From Rhizobium leguminosarum (GTDB lineage: Bacteria; Pseudomonadota; Alphaproteobacteria; Rhizobiales; Rhizobiaceae), in contig NZ_CP025012.1 in the NCBI RefSeq assembly GCF_002953715.1, forward strand, positions 3,860,501-3,924,500: a DNA stretch of 64,000 bases, read 5' to 3'. The notes under the pieces are model-generated. The model searched no databases, was not told the origin of the DNA, and was given only the letters and a program-made list of their open reading frames with translations. The translations under genes were made by a program, and so were the position numbers. Each line of letters opens with the position of its first letter. Position 1 is the first letter of the stretch. Positions 19,905 through 28,171 of the stretch are shown here, in pieces.

Positions 19905-20491
19905 GCTGCGCGGCGAGCCGGCGCGCTGGCCAGCATGCGTCCCGAGGGGACGATCATGCCGGCCGCGCCGTCAAGCCAGCCTTCCGTGAGTTCGAGCGCA
20001 AGAAAGCGCGAACGTTCGAACGGACCCGGCATGACAAGATGGCGAGCCTTCTCGGCAAAGAAGCCGAAACGCTCGTAATAGGCAGCATCGCCGACGAGCA
20101 GGACGGCGCCATGCCCGCGCTTCTTCGCTTCGAGGATCGCCGCGCGCATCAGCGCCGAACCGATGCCCTTGCCGCCGTGATGGGGCGCAACGGCGAGCGG
20201 TCCAAGCAGCAGCGCATTGATCGGCGTGCCTTCGTCATTGACGCCGGCCTCGATGTTCCAGAGCCGCACCGAGCCGATGACATGGCCGTCGCGATCGCGC
20301 GCGACGAGCGCAAGGCCCTCTGCCGGAACGCGGTTGCGGCGGATCTTCTCCGACGACTTCTTGCGGCGATCCGGTCCCATGACGCGATCGAGCAGGTTTT
20401 CACGAGCAACGACATCCGAAGGATTTTCGGCGTCGATGGCAAAAGTGGTAGGCGCAAAGAATGCGCGGACAGAATCAAGAACAGCGGCCAT
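19901..20491 (-). CDS. GNAT family N-acetyltransferase
   Basis: A 196-residue YhbS-like acetyltransferase. The acetyl-CoA loop is seen in LAVAPHHGGKGIGSALM (about residues 97-113) and the C-terminal AAYYERFGF motif (about 136-144) is typical. It lies between a repeat element and the ornithine decarboxylase gene on the same strand, separated from the latter by about 95 bases. Substrate unknown; polyamine acetylation would be attractive given the neighbour but has no direct support. Confidence 0.88.
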   Translation of the reverse strand: MAAVLDSVRAFFAPTTFAIDAENPSDVVARENLLDRVMGPDRRKKSSEKIRRNRVPAEGLALVARDRDGHVIGSVRLWNIEAGVNDEGTPINALLLGPLAVAPHHGGKGIGSALMRAAILEAKKRGHGAVLLVGDAAYYERFGFFAEKARHLVMPGPFERSRFLALELTEGWLDGAAGMIVPSGRMLASAPARRAA

Positions 20492-20585
20492 CTTGGCCTC
20501 CCGTACCCAATACCGTTATCAGCGGCGATGAAGGAAAATTGTGAAGTTGCCGCCCCGGCTGGTTACGGGGCCGGCGGAAACGACC

Positions 20586-21719
20586 TTAGATGACGTAGGC
20601 CTTCAACGGGTCGAAACCGTTGAAAGCGACCGCCGAATAGGTCGTCGTATAGGCGCCGGTGCCTTCGATCAGGACCTCGTCGCCGATCGAAAGGGAGATC
20701 GGCAGCGGATAGAGGTTCTTCTCGTAGAGCACGTCGGCCGAATCGCAGGTCGGACCGGCAATAACGCAGGGCTCCATCTCGTCGCCGTCGTGATCCGTAC
20801 GGATCGGATAGCGGATGGCTTCGTCCATCGTCTCGGCGAGACCGCCGAACTTGCCGATGTCGAGGAATACCCAGCGGGCATCGTCATTGTCCGACTTCTT
20901 CGAAATCAGCACGACTTCCGCCTTGATGACACCGGCATTGCCGACCATGCCGCGGCCCGGCTCGATGATCGTCTGCGGGATCTGGTTGCCGAAATGCGTG
21001 CGCAGCGCCTGGTAGATCGACTTGCCGTAAGCTTCTGCGGACGGGACGTCGCGCAGGTACTTGGTCGGGAAGCCGCCGCCCATGTTGACCATCTGCAGGT
21101 GGATGCCCTGCTTGGCAAGCGATACGAAGACGCGCTTGGCATCGGCGAGTGCCGAATCCCAGGCGTCGACCTTGGTCATCTGCGAACCGACATGGAACGA
21201 GACGCCATAGGACTGCAGGCCGAGCTGATGGGCGTAGACGAGAACGTCGACAGCCATCTGCGGAACGCAGCCGAACTTGCGCGACAGCGGCCATTCAGCG
21301 CCTTCACCATCCGTGAGCACGCGGCAGAAGACACGGGCGCCGGGAGCGGCGCGCGAGATCTTCTCGACTTCCTCGTGGCTGTCGACGGCAAAGAGGCTGA
21401 CGCCGAGCGCATGCGCGCGGGCAACGTCACGTTCCTTCTTGATCGTGTTGCCGTAGGAGATGCGGGCGGCGGTCGCACCGGCTTCGAGCGCCATTTCGAT
21501 TTCGGCAACGGATGCGCAATCGAAATTGGAGCCGAGGCCTGCAAGCAGCTTCAGCACTTCAGGGGCCGGGTTGGCCTTGACGGCATAATAGATGGCGCTG
21601 TCCGGCATAGCGTGACGGAAGGCGTGGAAATTGTCGCGAACGACGTCGAGGTCAACCACGAGGCAGGGACCATCGGGACGTCGGGTTGCGAGAAAGTCGC
21701 GGATGCGCTGGGTGGTCAT
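20586..21719 (-). CDS. odc: ornithine/lysine decarboxylase (alanine racemase fold)
   Basis: A 377-residue PLP-dependent decarboxylase of the eukaryotic-type fold, making putrescine from ornithine (some relatives also accept lysine). The PLP lysine is K48 in YAVKANPAP; the glycine-rich phosphate loop is MGGGFPTKY; the C-terminal active-site Cys is in GPTCDSADVLY. The ATG at 21719 follows GAGGG at seven bases. The frame is open for 131 codons further upstream but that segment is a leader, not protein. Expression is probably controlled by the roughly 400-nt leader. Confidence 0.93.
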   Translation of the reverse strand: MTTQRIRDFLATRRPDGPCLVVDLDVVRDNFHAFRHAMPDSAIYYAVKANPAPEVLKLLAGLGSNFDCASVAEIEMALEAGATAARISYGNTIKKERDVARAHALGVSLFAVDSHEEVEKISRAAPGARVFCRVLTDGEGAEWPLSRKFGCVPQMAVDVLVYAHQLGLQSYGVSFHVGSQMTKVDAWDSALADAKRVFVSLAKQGIHLQMVNMGGGFPTKYLRDVPSAEAYGKSIYQALRTHFGNQIPQTIIEPGRGMVGNAGVIKAEVVLISKKSDNDDARWVFLDIGKFGGLAETMDEAIRYPIRTDHDGDEMEPCVIAGPTCDSADVLYEKNLYPLPISLSIGDEVLIEGTGAYTTTYSAVAFNGFDPLKAYVI

Positions 21720-21775
21720 ATCGATTCCCTCTTCCAATTCCAGAGCTCCGGTTTGAACCGGAGGACAAAGGGCAT
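21716..21775 (-). CDS. possible leader peptide overlapping odc start
   Basis: A short open frame in another frame of the odc leader ends with TGA sharing ATGA with the odc ATG. From the ATG at 21775 it gives 19 residues (MPFVLRFKPELWNWKRESI); in-frame starts at 21820 (34 residues) or a TTG at 21925 (69 residues, GAGG ten bases upstream) are also possible. The overlap would couple its translation to odc. No clear ribosome site precedes the shorter versions, so translation is unproven and it may be a by-product of a structured RNA. Confidence 0.25.
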   Translation of the reverse strand: MPFVLRFKPELWNWKRESI

Positions 21776-22125
21776 ACGATAGCTCGCATTGGAACCAGCC
21801 GGTGGAGACCCCGGAACCATAGCAAGCGCTCGATGCGCAGATCGTGAACCAACGCCGCGATGCGGTGTAAGTTCGGCTTTGTCTGCCATGGATTGGAGGG
21901 AGAATCCCAACCGCACTTCCGGCAATGATGGTGTGCCTCTTCAGTAACCCCCGCTGATGGAAAGCAGGGAGAGAACAAAAAGGCCCGCACCGTCGTTGCT
22001 TCAGGCGTCCTCGCATTTTCCGGTTGGCCGGAATAGCGACTGGAGGGGTTAATTCCAGGTACCTTACCGATTTCCTCACCAATTCGAGGGTTCGGCGGAC
22101 ACCCATGGGCACGTGCGACTTTGGG
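21720..22125 (-). ncRNA. candidate speF-type structured leader of ornithine decarboxylase
   Basis: The 400 bases before odc on the minus strand contain strong local pairing, including a perfect stem CTCCGGTT/AACCGGAG (21746-21763) about 27 bases before the start codon, and CCGG arms near 21800-21813. Alphaproteobacterial ornithine decarboxylase genes are known to carry a conserved structured leader, the Rfam speF element, in this place. I infer the same here from position and pairing; I could not run a covariance search. Confidence 0.45.
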
Positions 22126-22246
22126 CTGAGTGGGAAATAAGAATATTCGCCTTCATAATCAAGCGATTTTTTAATCTCAGGCTAAAAAAATAATTGAACA
22201 AGACGAGCCAATTTGTTCAACATTCCGAAACAGCCTGAGGGGTGCC
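22126..22246. promoter_or_regulatory. divergent promoter region, odc leader / LysR
   Basis: Very AT-rich stretch (TTTTTTAATC, GCTAAAAAAATAATTG) between the start of the LysR gene and the odc leader. It is likely to hold both promoters. The LysR regulator could bind here, but no obvious T-N11-A palindrome stands out. Confidence 0.4.
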
Positions 22247-23140
22247 ATGGATACCTTGACCCGCATACGTGCCTTCATCGATGTCGTCGAGGCCGAAGGC
22301 TTCTCCGCCGCGGCACGACGCACCGGCCGCTCAAAGGCGCTGCTCTCCAAATATGTGCGCGAACTGGAGGATGAGCTCGGCGCCCTGCTGCTCAACCGCA
22401 CCACCCGGCAATTCTCCATGACCGAAGCCGGCCACACCTATTACCGCACCGCCTCCGATATCTTAAAGGAGATCGACAACCTTGCCGATCTCGTGCGTGA
22501 GAACAATGCACAGCTCAAAGGACGGCTGCGCATTTCCGTGCCGCGCACCTTCGTTGATGCCGATGTCGGCCAGTCGCTGATCGATTTCGCCAAGGAGAAC
22601 CCGGATCTTTCACTGGAGATCGCCGCCGATGACCGGTTCGTCGATCTGATCGAGGAAGGCTTCGACGTCGCGATCCGCATCACCAAGCTCGAAGATTCCG
22701 GCATGATCGCCCGCAAGATCTCGGATTTCCGCATCCATATCTGCGCCACCCCTGAATTTCTCGAGCGTTATCCCGATCTCGATCACCCAACGGCCCTTTC
22801 CAGCGTCCCCTTCATCGTCGATACCAATGCGCGCACCCAGGCAAGCATCCGCTTCCACAATCCTGACAACACCTCGTTCGCCGTCGCCGTTTCCGGACCG
22901 ATAGAGGTCAACAGCCCGCATGCGACATTACGCGCGGCACTTGCCGGCATCGGCGTAGCCTTCATCCCGGATTTCATCGCCCGCAAGCCGATCGAGAGCG
23001 GCGAACTGGTGACCCTGTTCAACGATTACACCCCGACCGACCGCGGCATCTATGCCGTCTATCCGCACCGGCGCTACCTGCCGGCCAAGGTGAGGATCTT
23101 CGTCGACTACCTGCACAACTGGTTCAAGAAGCATCCATAG
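22247..23140 (+). CDS. LysR family transcriptional regulator
   Basis: A 297-residue regulator with the LysR winged helix at residues 1-60 (FIDVVEAEGFSAAARR, then SKALLSKYVRELEDELGALLLNR split over two helices) and a substrate-binding domain from about 90. The ATG follows CTGAGGGG. It belongs to the branch with a short linker similar to many stand-alone LysR proteins. It is divergent from the ornithine decarboxylase gene with 527 bases between start codons, so control of odc is possible but unproven. Confidence 0.92.
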   Translation: MDTLTRIRAFIDVVEAEGFSAAARRTGRSKALLSKYVRELEDELGALLLNRTTRQFSMTEAGHTYYRTASDILKEIDNLADLVRENNAQLKGRLRISVPRTFVDADVGQSLIDFAKENPDLSLEIAADDRFVDLIEEGFDVAIRITKLEDSGMIARKISDFRIHICATPEFLERYPDLDHPTALSSVPFIVDTNARTQASIRFHNPDNTSFAVAVSGPIEVNSPHATLRAALAGIGVAFIPDFIARKPIESGELVTLFNDYTPTDRGIYAVYPHRRYLPAKVRIFVDYLHNWFKKHP

Positions 23141-23180
23141 GGTAGCGCCCTTGCGAAGCGATGCGACATTCCGCCCTGCT

Positions 23181-23284
23181 CTACAGCGCCGCGCGTCTTT
23201 TCAGACGCGCAAAGGACGCTGTAGCACTTTAAATCGCTGCATAATTTTATCCTTAAATCGATTCCGATTTAAGGAATTATGCAG
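23181..23284. repeat. rhizobial intergenic palindromic repeat, family A copy 3
   Basis: A 104-base element with arms CTACAGCGCCGCGCG...GCGCAAAGGACGCTGTAG and a second hairpin CTGCATAATT...AATTATGCAG. It is the most symmetrical copy of family A in the window and sits between the LysR gene and the DUF1007 gene. Confidence 0.75.
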
Positions 23285-23381
23285 TGGCATCCGCTCCCGC
23301 GAAACCGATGCTGAGCCCGGTCCCAATTCCGTCCCAATTTCTGGCAAGAAGTCAGGGGCAGCGAACAGGGCAGCGGGATAA

Positions 23382-24023
23382 ATGAGACATTCAACGATAC
23401 TGATCGCCGCGCTTCTTTCGCTGGCGCCGGCGGCCGCCTTTGCCCATCCGCACATCTTCGTGGAGGCGCGTCTCGAAGTCGTGGCCGGCAAGGACGGCAG
23501 CGTCGAGGAACTGCGCAATGTCTGGCGCTTCGACGAGGTCTTTTCGTCCTCTGTGGTCATGGATTTCGACAAGAACACAGACCTGAAGCTGGAGCCGAAC
23601 GAGCTGACCGACGTCGGCAACACGGTCAAAAAGTCGCTTGCCGATTACGACTACTACATGAATCTGACGATCAACGGGAAGAACATCACCGTCCAGAAGC
23701 CCGACATCATCCATGTCGACTACAAGGATGGCCAGCTGCTGATGTTCTTCGCGGTCAAGCCGGTGGAGAAGATGCCGCTGAAGGGCAGGCTCACCTTCGG
23801 CGTCTACGACCCGACGCTCTACACCTCGATCGATTTTCCCACAGACAACGAGCTTGCGATCGTCGGAGACGGCTTCAAGGCCTGCAAACATCAGGTGGTG
23901 CGGCCGGATGCCGACGAGGTGATCTCGCAAAACAAACAGTCGCTGACGGACGCCTTCTTCAACGATCCCACCGGCACCAACATGTCCAAACTCTTCGCCA
24001 CCCGGCTGGAGGTCACATGCTGA
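23382..24023 (+). CDS. DUF1007 family periplasmic protein
   Basis: A 213-residue exported protein. A signal peptide (ILIAALLSLAPAAAFA) is followed at once by HPHIFVEARLEV, so the mature N-terminus starts with His-Pro-His, a likely metal-binding end. DUF1007 proteins are regularly found beside NicO-type nickel/cobalt transporters, as here: its stop overlaps the start of the next gene by seven bases. It probably handles the metal on the periplasmic side; the mechanism is not known. Confidence 0.88.
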   Translation: MRHSTILIAALLSLAPAAAFAHPHIFVEARLEVVAGKDGSVEELRNVWRFDEVFSSSVVMDFDKNTDLKLEPNELTDVGNTVKKSLADYDYYMNLTINGKNITVQKPDIIHVDYKDGQLLMFFAVKPVEKMPLKGRLTFGVYDPTLYTSIDFPTDNELAIVGDGFKACKHQVVRPDADEVISQNKQSLTDAFFNDPTGTNMSKLFATRLEVTC

Positions 24024-25093
24024 CGAAACGCCTGCCCCTCATCCTTTCCGCTGCGACCCTTGCGCTGGTGACGGCTGCAAGTCTCGCTCATGCGCAATCG
24101 CCGCTCGGCATCGGCACGGCGGAGCCGAGCTTCCAGCCGACAGGCGGGCCGTTTGCGCCGCTATTTCTCTACGTCAATTACGAGCAGCAAGCCTTCTACC
24201 GGGCGCTGACCGGTGCCTTGAAGGCCATGCGCCAAGACCCCTGGCAGCTGGCATCGCTGATCGGCCTCTCCTTCGCCTATGGCGTCTTCCATGCCGCCGG
24301 CCCGGGCCACGGCAAGGCGGTCATCTCTTCCTACATGATCGCCAACGAGGTCGAGCTGAAGCGCGGCGTGGTGATTTCCTTCATTTCGGCCTCCGTCCAG
24401 GGCGTCATGGCGGTGGCGCTGGTCGGCGGTGCCTGGCTGGTGCTGCGCGGCACCGGCATCACGCTGACGGCGGCGACCCACGCGATGGAGATCTCAAGCT
24501 TCGTCATGGTCATCCTCTTCGGCGGCTGGCTGCTGTTCCGCAAACTGCGCTCGCTGGTGGGCAACATGCCGCGCCGCCGGCTGATGGCGACGCCGGCCGG
24601 TCCGGTCAGCATGATGCTCGACTGGAAGGACAATGCCGCCGAACGCCAGGCCTATGCCTTCAACGGCAAGGCGCAGGCTGTGGAAGCCGGCCATACCTTC
24701 GTTCCCGGCATGGTCTGCGAGACCTGCGGCAACGCCCATGTGCCTGATCCGGCCCTGCTCGCCGGCGACAGGTTCAGCGCCCGCGAGGCTTGGTCGGCGA
24801 TCGTGGCCGTCGGTCTGCGCCCCTGCTCCGGCGCATTGCTGGTCATGACCTTCTCGCTGCTCAACGGGCTCTATCTCGGCGGCGTGCTTTCGGTCGCCGC
24901 CATGTCGCTTGGCACGGCGATCACCGTTTCCCTGCTTGCCACACTTGCCGTCACCGCCAAGAGTGCAGCCGTCCGCCTCTCCGGACGCGGCTCGACCGCC
25001 TCGATCTGGATCGGCAACGCCATCGAAATCCTCGGCGCCGTGCTCGTCATGCTGATGGGCGCCTTGCTGCTCGGGGCCTCGCTGCAGGGATAA
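24017..25093 (+). CDS. NicO family nickel/cobalt transporter
   Basis: A 358-residue inner-membrane protein of the NicO/RcnA family. A signal-like N-terminus ends near SLAHAQ; membrane segments lie at about 75-95, 110-135, 150-175, 250-280, 285-310 and 330-355. The family motif GPGHGKAVISSY is at about 95-106. The central loop carries a CETC motif (VCETCGNAHVPD), a plausible metal site. RcnA members export Ni/Co; direction cannot be proven here. It is coupled to the DUF1007 gene by a seven-base overlap. Confidence 0.9.
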   Translation: MLTKRLPLILSAATLALVTAASLAHAQSPLGIGTAEPSFQPTGGPFAPLFLYVNYEQQAFYRALTGALKAMRQDPWQLASLIGLSFAYGVFHAAGPGHGKAVISSYMIANEVELKRGVVISFISASVQGVMAVALVGGAWLVLRGTGITLTAATHAMEISSFVMVILFGGWLLFRKLRSLVGNMPRRRLMATPAGPVSMMLDWKDNAAERQAYAFNGKAQAVEAGHTFVPGMVCETCGNAHVPDPALLAGDRFSAREAWSAIVAVGLRPCSGALLVMTFSLLNGLYLGGVLSVAAMSLGTAITVSLLATLAVTAKSAAVRLSGRGSTASIWIGNAIEILGAVLVMLMGALLLGASLQG

Positions 25094-25095
25094 AA

Positions 25096-25302
25096 CTACT
25101 TTCCCCGGCGGCGCTGGTAGCGCGCCCGCAGCCAGAAGACTGCGAAAAACGCCAGGATCAGGCAGACGCCGACGACGATCGCCAGCGTCGGCGAGAAATT
25201 GCCAATCCACAGCACAATGGTCGGCAGGAAATAGATGACGAGGGCGGCGCTAAGCAGGATGATGCCGGCGGCGGTCGCCTGCGAGCGGCTTTCCGGGCTC
25301 AC
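25096..25302 (-). CDS. small two-helix membrane protein
   Basis: A 68-residue hypothetical protein with two hydrophobic stretches (about residues 11-33 and 38-58) and a basic C-terminus (RARYQRRRGK). The ATG overlaps the stop of the acetyltransferase gene by four bases (ATGA), supporting that it is a real, coupled gene. No function can be assigned. Confidence 0.65.
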   Translation of the reverse strand: MSPESRSQATAAGIILLSAALVIYFLPTIVLWIGNFSPTLAIVVGVCLILAFFAVFWLRARYQRRRGK

Positions 25303-25994
25303 GCGAGTCTTTCCTTTTCAAGATCGGCGCGGATGTCCTGCAGGCGGCGGATCTGGTTGCCCTCGGCATCGAAATTGCCAGGCGAAAGCCAGGTTTCGAA
25401 GGCCGCATTGATCAGCGGCCATTCATCGTCGATTATCGAGAACCAGGCGGTATCGCGGTTGCGACGCTTTGAAATCATGTGCTGGCGGAAGACGCCTTCG
25501 AAGCTGAAGCCGTAGCGCGCGGCCGTCGTCTTGCTCGCCTCGTTCTTATTGTCGCATTTCCATTCGTAGCGGCGGTAGCCGAGATCCTCGAAGACATGTT
25601 TAGCCATCAGGTAATGCACCTCGGTCGACAGCGGCGACCGCTTCATCTCGGCCCCGTGCGCCACCCCGCCGATCTCAACCACGCCGTTTGCCGGGTCGGC
25701 GCGCATGTAATTCGCCATGCCGACAATCTTGCCGGTGGCGTTGTCGCGAAAGATGTGGGTGAGCCAGCCGGACTTGGTATTGACGGTTTCCAGCCAGTTG
25801 GCGAAATCGTCGATACCGGAGAAATCGTCCTGGGCGAAATAGAGAAGCAGCGGATTGATGCCCATGCCGCCAAGCCCATCCCACAGCGCCTCAAGATGTT
25901 CGGCGCGCTGATAAGGCTCGACCGTGACGAAACGGCCCTTCAGCGTGACCGGCTTCGGTGCCGGGCAGCCCTTGAAATTTGCAAGATCGCGCAT
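25299..25994 (-). CDS. GNAT family acetyltransferase, RimJ/RimL-like
   Basis: A 231-residue acetyltransferase of the Acetyltransf_3 type. Features include VTLKGRFVTVEPY at the N-terminus, the RRYEWKCDNKNEASKTTAARYGFSF-type stretch (about residues 140-165; only key part quoted: EWKCDNKNEAS) and FEGVFRQH, which mark the RimJ/RimL group and the related putative hydrolase-like acetyltransferases. ATG at 25994 has GGGGAG five bases upstream. It is followed by the small membrane protein gene. Substrate unknown. Confidence 0.87.
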   Translation of the reverse strand: MRDLANFKGCPAPKPVTLKGRFVTVEPYQRAEHLEALWDGLGGMGINPLLLYFAQDDFSGIDDFANWLETVNTKSGWLTHIFRDNATGKIVGMANYMRADPANGVVEIGGVAHGAEMKRSPLSTEVHYLMAKHVFEDLGYRRYEWKCDNKNEASKTTAARYGFSFEGVFRQHMISKRRNRDTAWFSIIDDEWPLINAAFETWLSPGNFDAEGNQIRRLQDIRADLEKERLA

Positions 25995-26058
25995 GTCCAC
26001 TCCCCTTTTCGGAAGAGTGGATAGGCCAGCCGCCCGACAAAGGCAACCGGCCTAGATG

Positions 26059-26778
26059 TCACTGTGACAAGGTCACCTTGGCGGAGGACACCGTTGCCTC
26101 GATATGGTCGACCAGCGGGTCGGCAAGGCCGAGGCGGCCGGCCAGCAGATCGAGATAACCGCGCTCGGCGCGCGAATCCGGGTCGATGGTGAGCCGCGAG
26201 GCGGTGTAAAGCTCGACGCGCTGTTCTTCCGTCGTCGCGGCGGCAACGAGCGCATCGATATCCGTCGGCGAAGCGAGTTCATGCTCGATAAAGGCAGCAG
26301 CCTCGCCGCTAACGTCGGCAGCCTTGACCTTGTCCATGATGAGGGCGCGTTCGGCATCGTCGATATGACCGTCGGCCTTGGCGGCGGCGATCATCGCGCG
26401 GATCAGCACCAGCACGAATTCATTGCTGCCGGCAGGCGACGTCGGCCCGAAACCGGACTCGGCAGGCGGCGGCAGAAGAACCGGATTGTTTGCCGACGGC
26501 GCATCCGAGGGGGCTGCGGGCGCCTGCCCCGCCTGGTAATTCTTGTAGGCCTGGTAGCCGAGGCCGGCAATCGCGGCAAGACCGCCGATCGCCAGTGCAT
26601 TGCCGGCAATACCGCGGCCGGTCTTGGTGCCGAGAAGTACGGCGGCAATGGCGCCAGTCGCCAGCGGATTGTTCTTTGCCGTCTGCACGGCGTCGCCGGC
26701 CCTGTCGCGGACCGAACCGCCGAGACCTGGCATCTGTGAACCCAAGAACTGGTCGAGAAGCTTCTTTGCGTCGAACAT
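26059..26778 (-). CDS. DUF533 family (TerB-fold) membrane-associated protein
   Basis: A 239-residue protein. The first 90 residues contain Gly/Ala-rich hydrophobic segments (TGAIAAVLLG, IAGNALAIGGLAAIAGLGY), a Pro-rich linker follows (about 90-125), and the C-terminal half is helical and resembles the TerB fold (AMIAAAKADGHIDDAERALIM). DUF533/YebE proteins are inner-membrane proteins of unknown function. It has its own ribosome site and stands apart from the KDPG aldolase gene by 111 bases. Confidence 0.85.
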   Translation of the reverse strand: MFDAKKLLDQFLGSQMPGLGGSVRDRAGDAVQTAKNNPLATGAIAAVLLGTKTGRGIAGNALAIGGLAAIAGLGYQAYKNYQAGQAPAAPSDAPSANNPVLLPPPAESGFGPTSPAGSNEFVLVLIRAMIAAAKADGHIDDAERALIMDKVKAADVSGEAAAFIEHELASPTDIDALVAAATTEEQRVELYTASRLTIDPDSRAERGYLDLLAGRLGLADPLVDHIEATVSSAKVTLSQ

Positions 26779-26889
26779 TCCTCGTCGTCTCCCTGTTTGA
26801 AACTGGAGGAGAACATAGGTTTGCGACGGCTGAAATACAAATAGAGGGAGCGGGATTGAGCTGCGGGGCCCACCCGCTCCTGCCGAAAC

Positions 26890-27528
26890 TCAGGCCTTCA
26901 GCGCCGCCGCCTCTGCCGCGAGCTTGGTAATGCCAGCCCAGTCGCCGGCCGCGACCAGTTCCTTCGGCGCCACCCACGAGCCGCCGACGCAGATGACGTT
27001 CGGCAGCGAGAGATAATCATGGGCGTTCTTCAGCGAAATGCCGCCGGTCGGGCAGAACAGCGTGCCGGCAAGCGGTGAGGACAGCGCCTTGAGATAGGCG
27101 GCGCCACCGGCCTGCTCGGCCGGGAAGAATTTCAGTACCTGATAGCCTTCTTCGCGCAGCGCCATGACTTCGCTGGCAGTCGCGGCCCCCGGAAGCAGCG
27201 GCACATCGGAATCGGCGGCGGCATCGAGCAGTTCCTGCGTCGTGCCCGGGCTGACGATGAACTTCGAACCGGCCGCGACAGCGGCTTCCCAATGGGCGAC
27301 ATTGAGGATCGTGCCGGCGCCGACTTCGGCGCCCTCGACCTCGGCGGCGACGGCGCGCACGGCCTCGAGGGCTGCCGGCGTGCGCATGGTGATCTCGATC
27401 GCCTTCAGCCCGCCCGCGACGAGCGCCCGGGCCAGCGGCACCGCCGACTTGGCATCGTCGACGATCAAAACCGGAACGACCGGCTGGAGCTTCAGGATGG
27501 AAAGGAGCTTTTCTGTTTTCTCGCCCAT
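26890..27528 (-). CDS. eda: KDPG/KHG aldolase
   Basis: 2-dehydro-3-deoxy-phosphogluconate aldolase, 212 residues, which splits KDPG into pyruvate and glyceraldehyde 3-phosphate in the Entner-Doudoroff pathway. The catalytic Glu is in IEITMRT (about residue 45), the phosphate/pyruvate loop in FIVSPGTTQ and the Schiff-base Lys in LKFFPAEQAGG (about residue 134). The start at 27528 gives the family N-terminus; the upstream extension to 27660 does not. It is divergent from the CYTH gene. Confidence 0.94.
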   Translation of the reverse strand: MGEKTEKLLSILKLQPVVPVLIVDDAKSAVPLARALVAGGLKAIEITMRTPAALEAVRAVAAEVEGAEVGAGTILNVAHWEAAVAAGSKFIVSPGTTQELLDAAADSDVPLLPGAATASEVMALREEGYQVLKFFPAEQAGGAAYLKALSSPLAGTLFCPTGGISLKNAHDYLSLPNVICVGGSWVAPKELVAAGDWAGITKLAAEAAALKA

Positions 27529-27682
27529 GGTCGTGCGACTTCCTTGAAACGATTGAATTCGGATCCCGAATAACGCCCCCGCGGAACCTTGTCGAGATAA
27601 AACCAGACCGCAGGACAAGATGGGTATGAAATGCGTGGAAATTGGTCTACCGTGCCGCAATCGTCACAAAAGGTTCACCGGT

Positions 27683-28171
27683 ATGGCGAAAGAGATCGAG
27701 CGGAAGTTTCTTGTACGCAGCGATGGATGGCGTTCCGCCGTCGAGACGAAGTCTGTCCTCAGGCAGGGCTACATCGCCTCGATGGACGACCGTTCCGTGC
27801 GGGTACGCATCCTCGACGACAGGAAAGCGAAACTGACGATCAAGATCGGCCGCAGCACCATCACCCGTGACGAATTCGAATACGACATCCCGATCACCGA
27901 TGCCGAGGAGCTGTTGCAGAACGCGATCGGCGTCGTCATCGAGAAGACGCGCTATCGCGTTCCGCATGAGGGTTTCGTCTGGGAAGTCGACGTCTTTACC
28001 GGCGAGCATCGCGGACTGGTGATTGCCGAGGTGGAGATGACGGCGGAAACCGACGATCCGGCCCTGCCCGCTTGGCTCGGCCGCGAAGTAACCGGAGACT
28101 TCCGTTATTCCAACCAGGCCCTTGCCACTGAATACGGGCACGACAGGCATGGCCTATCGCATTCGGCCTGA
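27683..28171 (+). CDS. CYTH domain protein (triphosphate tunnel metalloenzyme)
   Basis: A 162-residue stand-alone CYTH protein. The signature ExExK appears as EIERKFLV at residues 4-11, and charged strands characteristic of the tunnel (VRVRILDDRKAKLTIK, EFEYDIP, EVDVFTGEHRGLVIAEVEM split across the protein) follow. Such enzymes hydrolyse inorganic triphosphate or related triphosphates. The 3' end overlaps the CHAD gene by 23 bases, so the two act as a split version of the common CYTH-CHAD fusion. Confidence 0.9.
   Translation: MAKEIERKFLVRSDGWRSAVETKSVLRQGYIASMDDRSVRVRILDDRKAKLTIKIGRSTITRDEFEYDIPITDAEELLQNAIGVVIEKTRYRVPHEGFVWEVDVFTGEHRGLVIAEVEMTAETDDPALPAWLGREVTGDFRYSNQALATEYGHDRHGLSHSA

Noticed and set aside
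21720-22112. N-terminal extension of ornithine decarboxylase to 508 residues
   Set aside because: The family starts at MTTQRIRDFLA; the upstream frame has no similarity to the family and lies in a structured leader, with the good ribosome site only before 21719.
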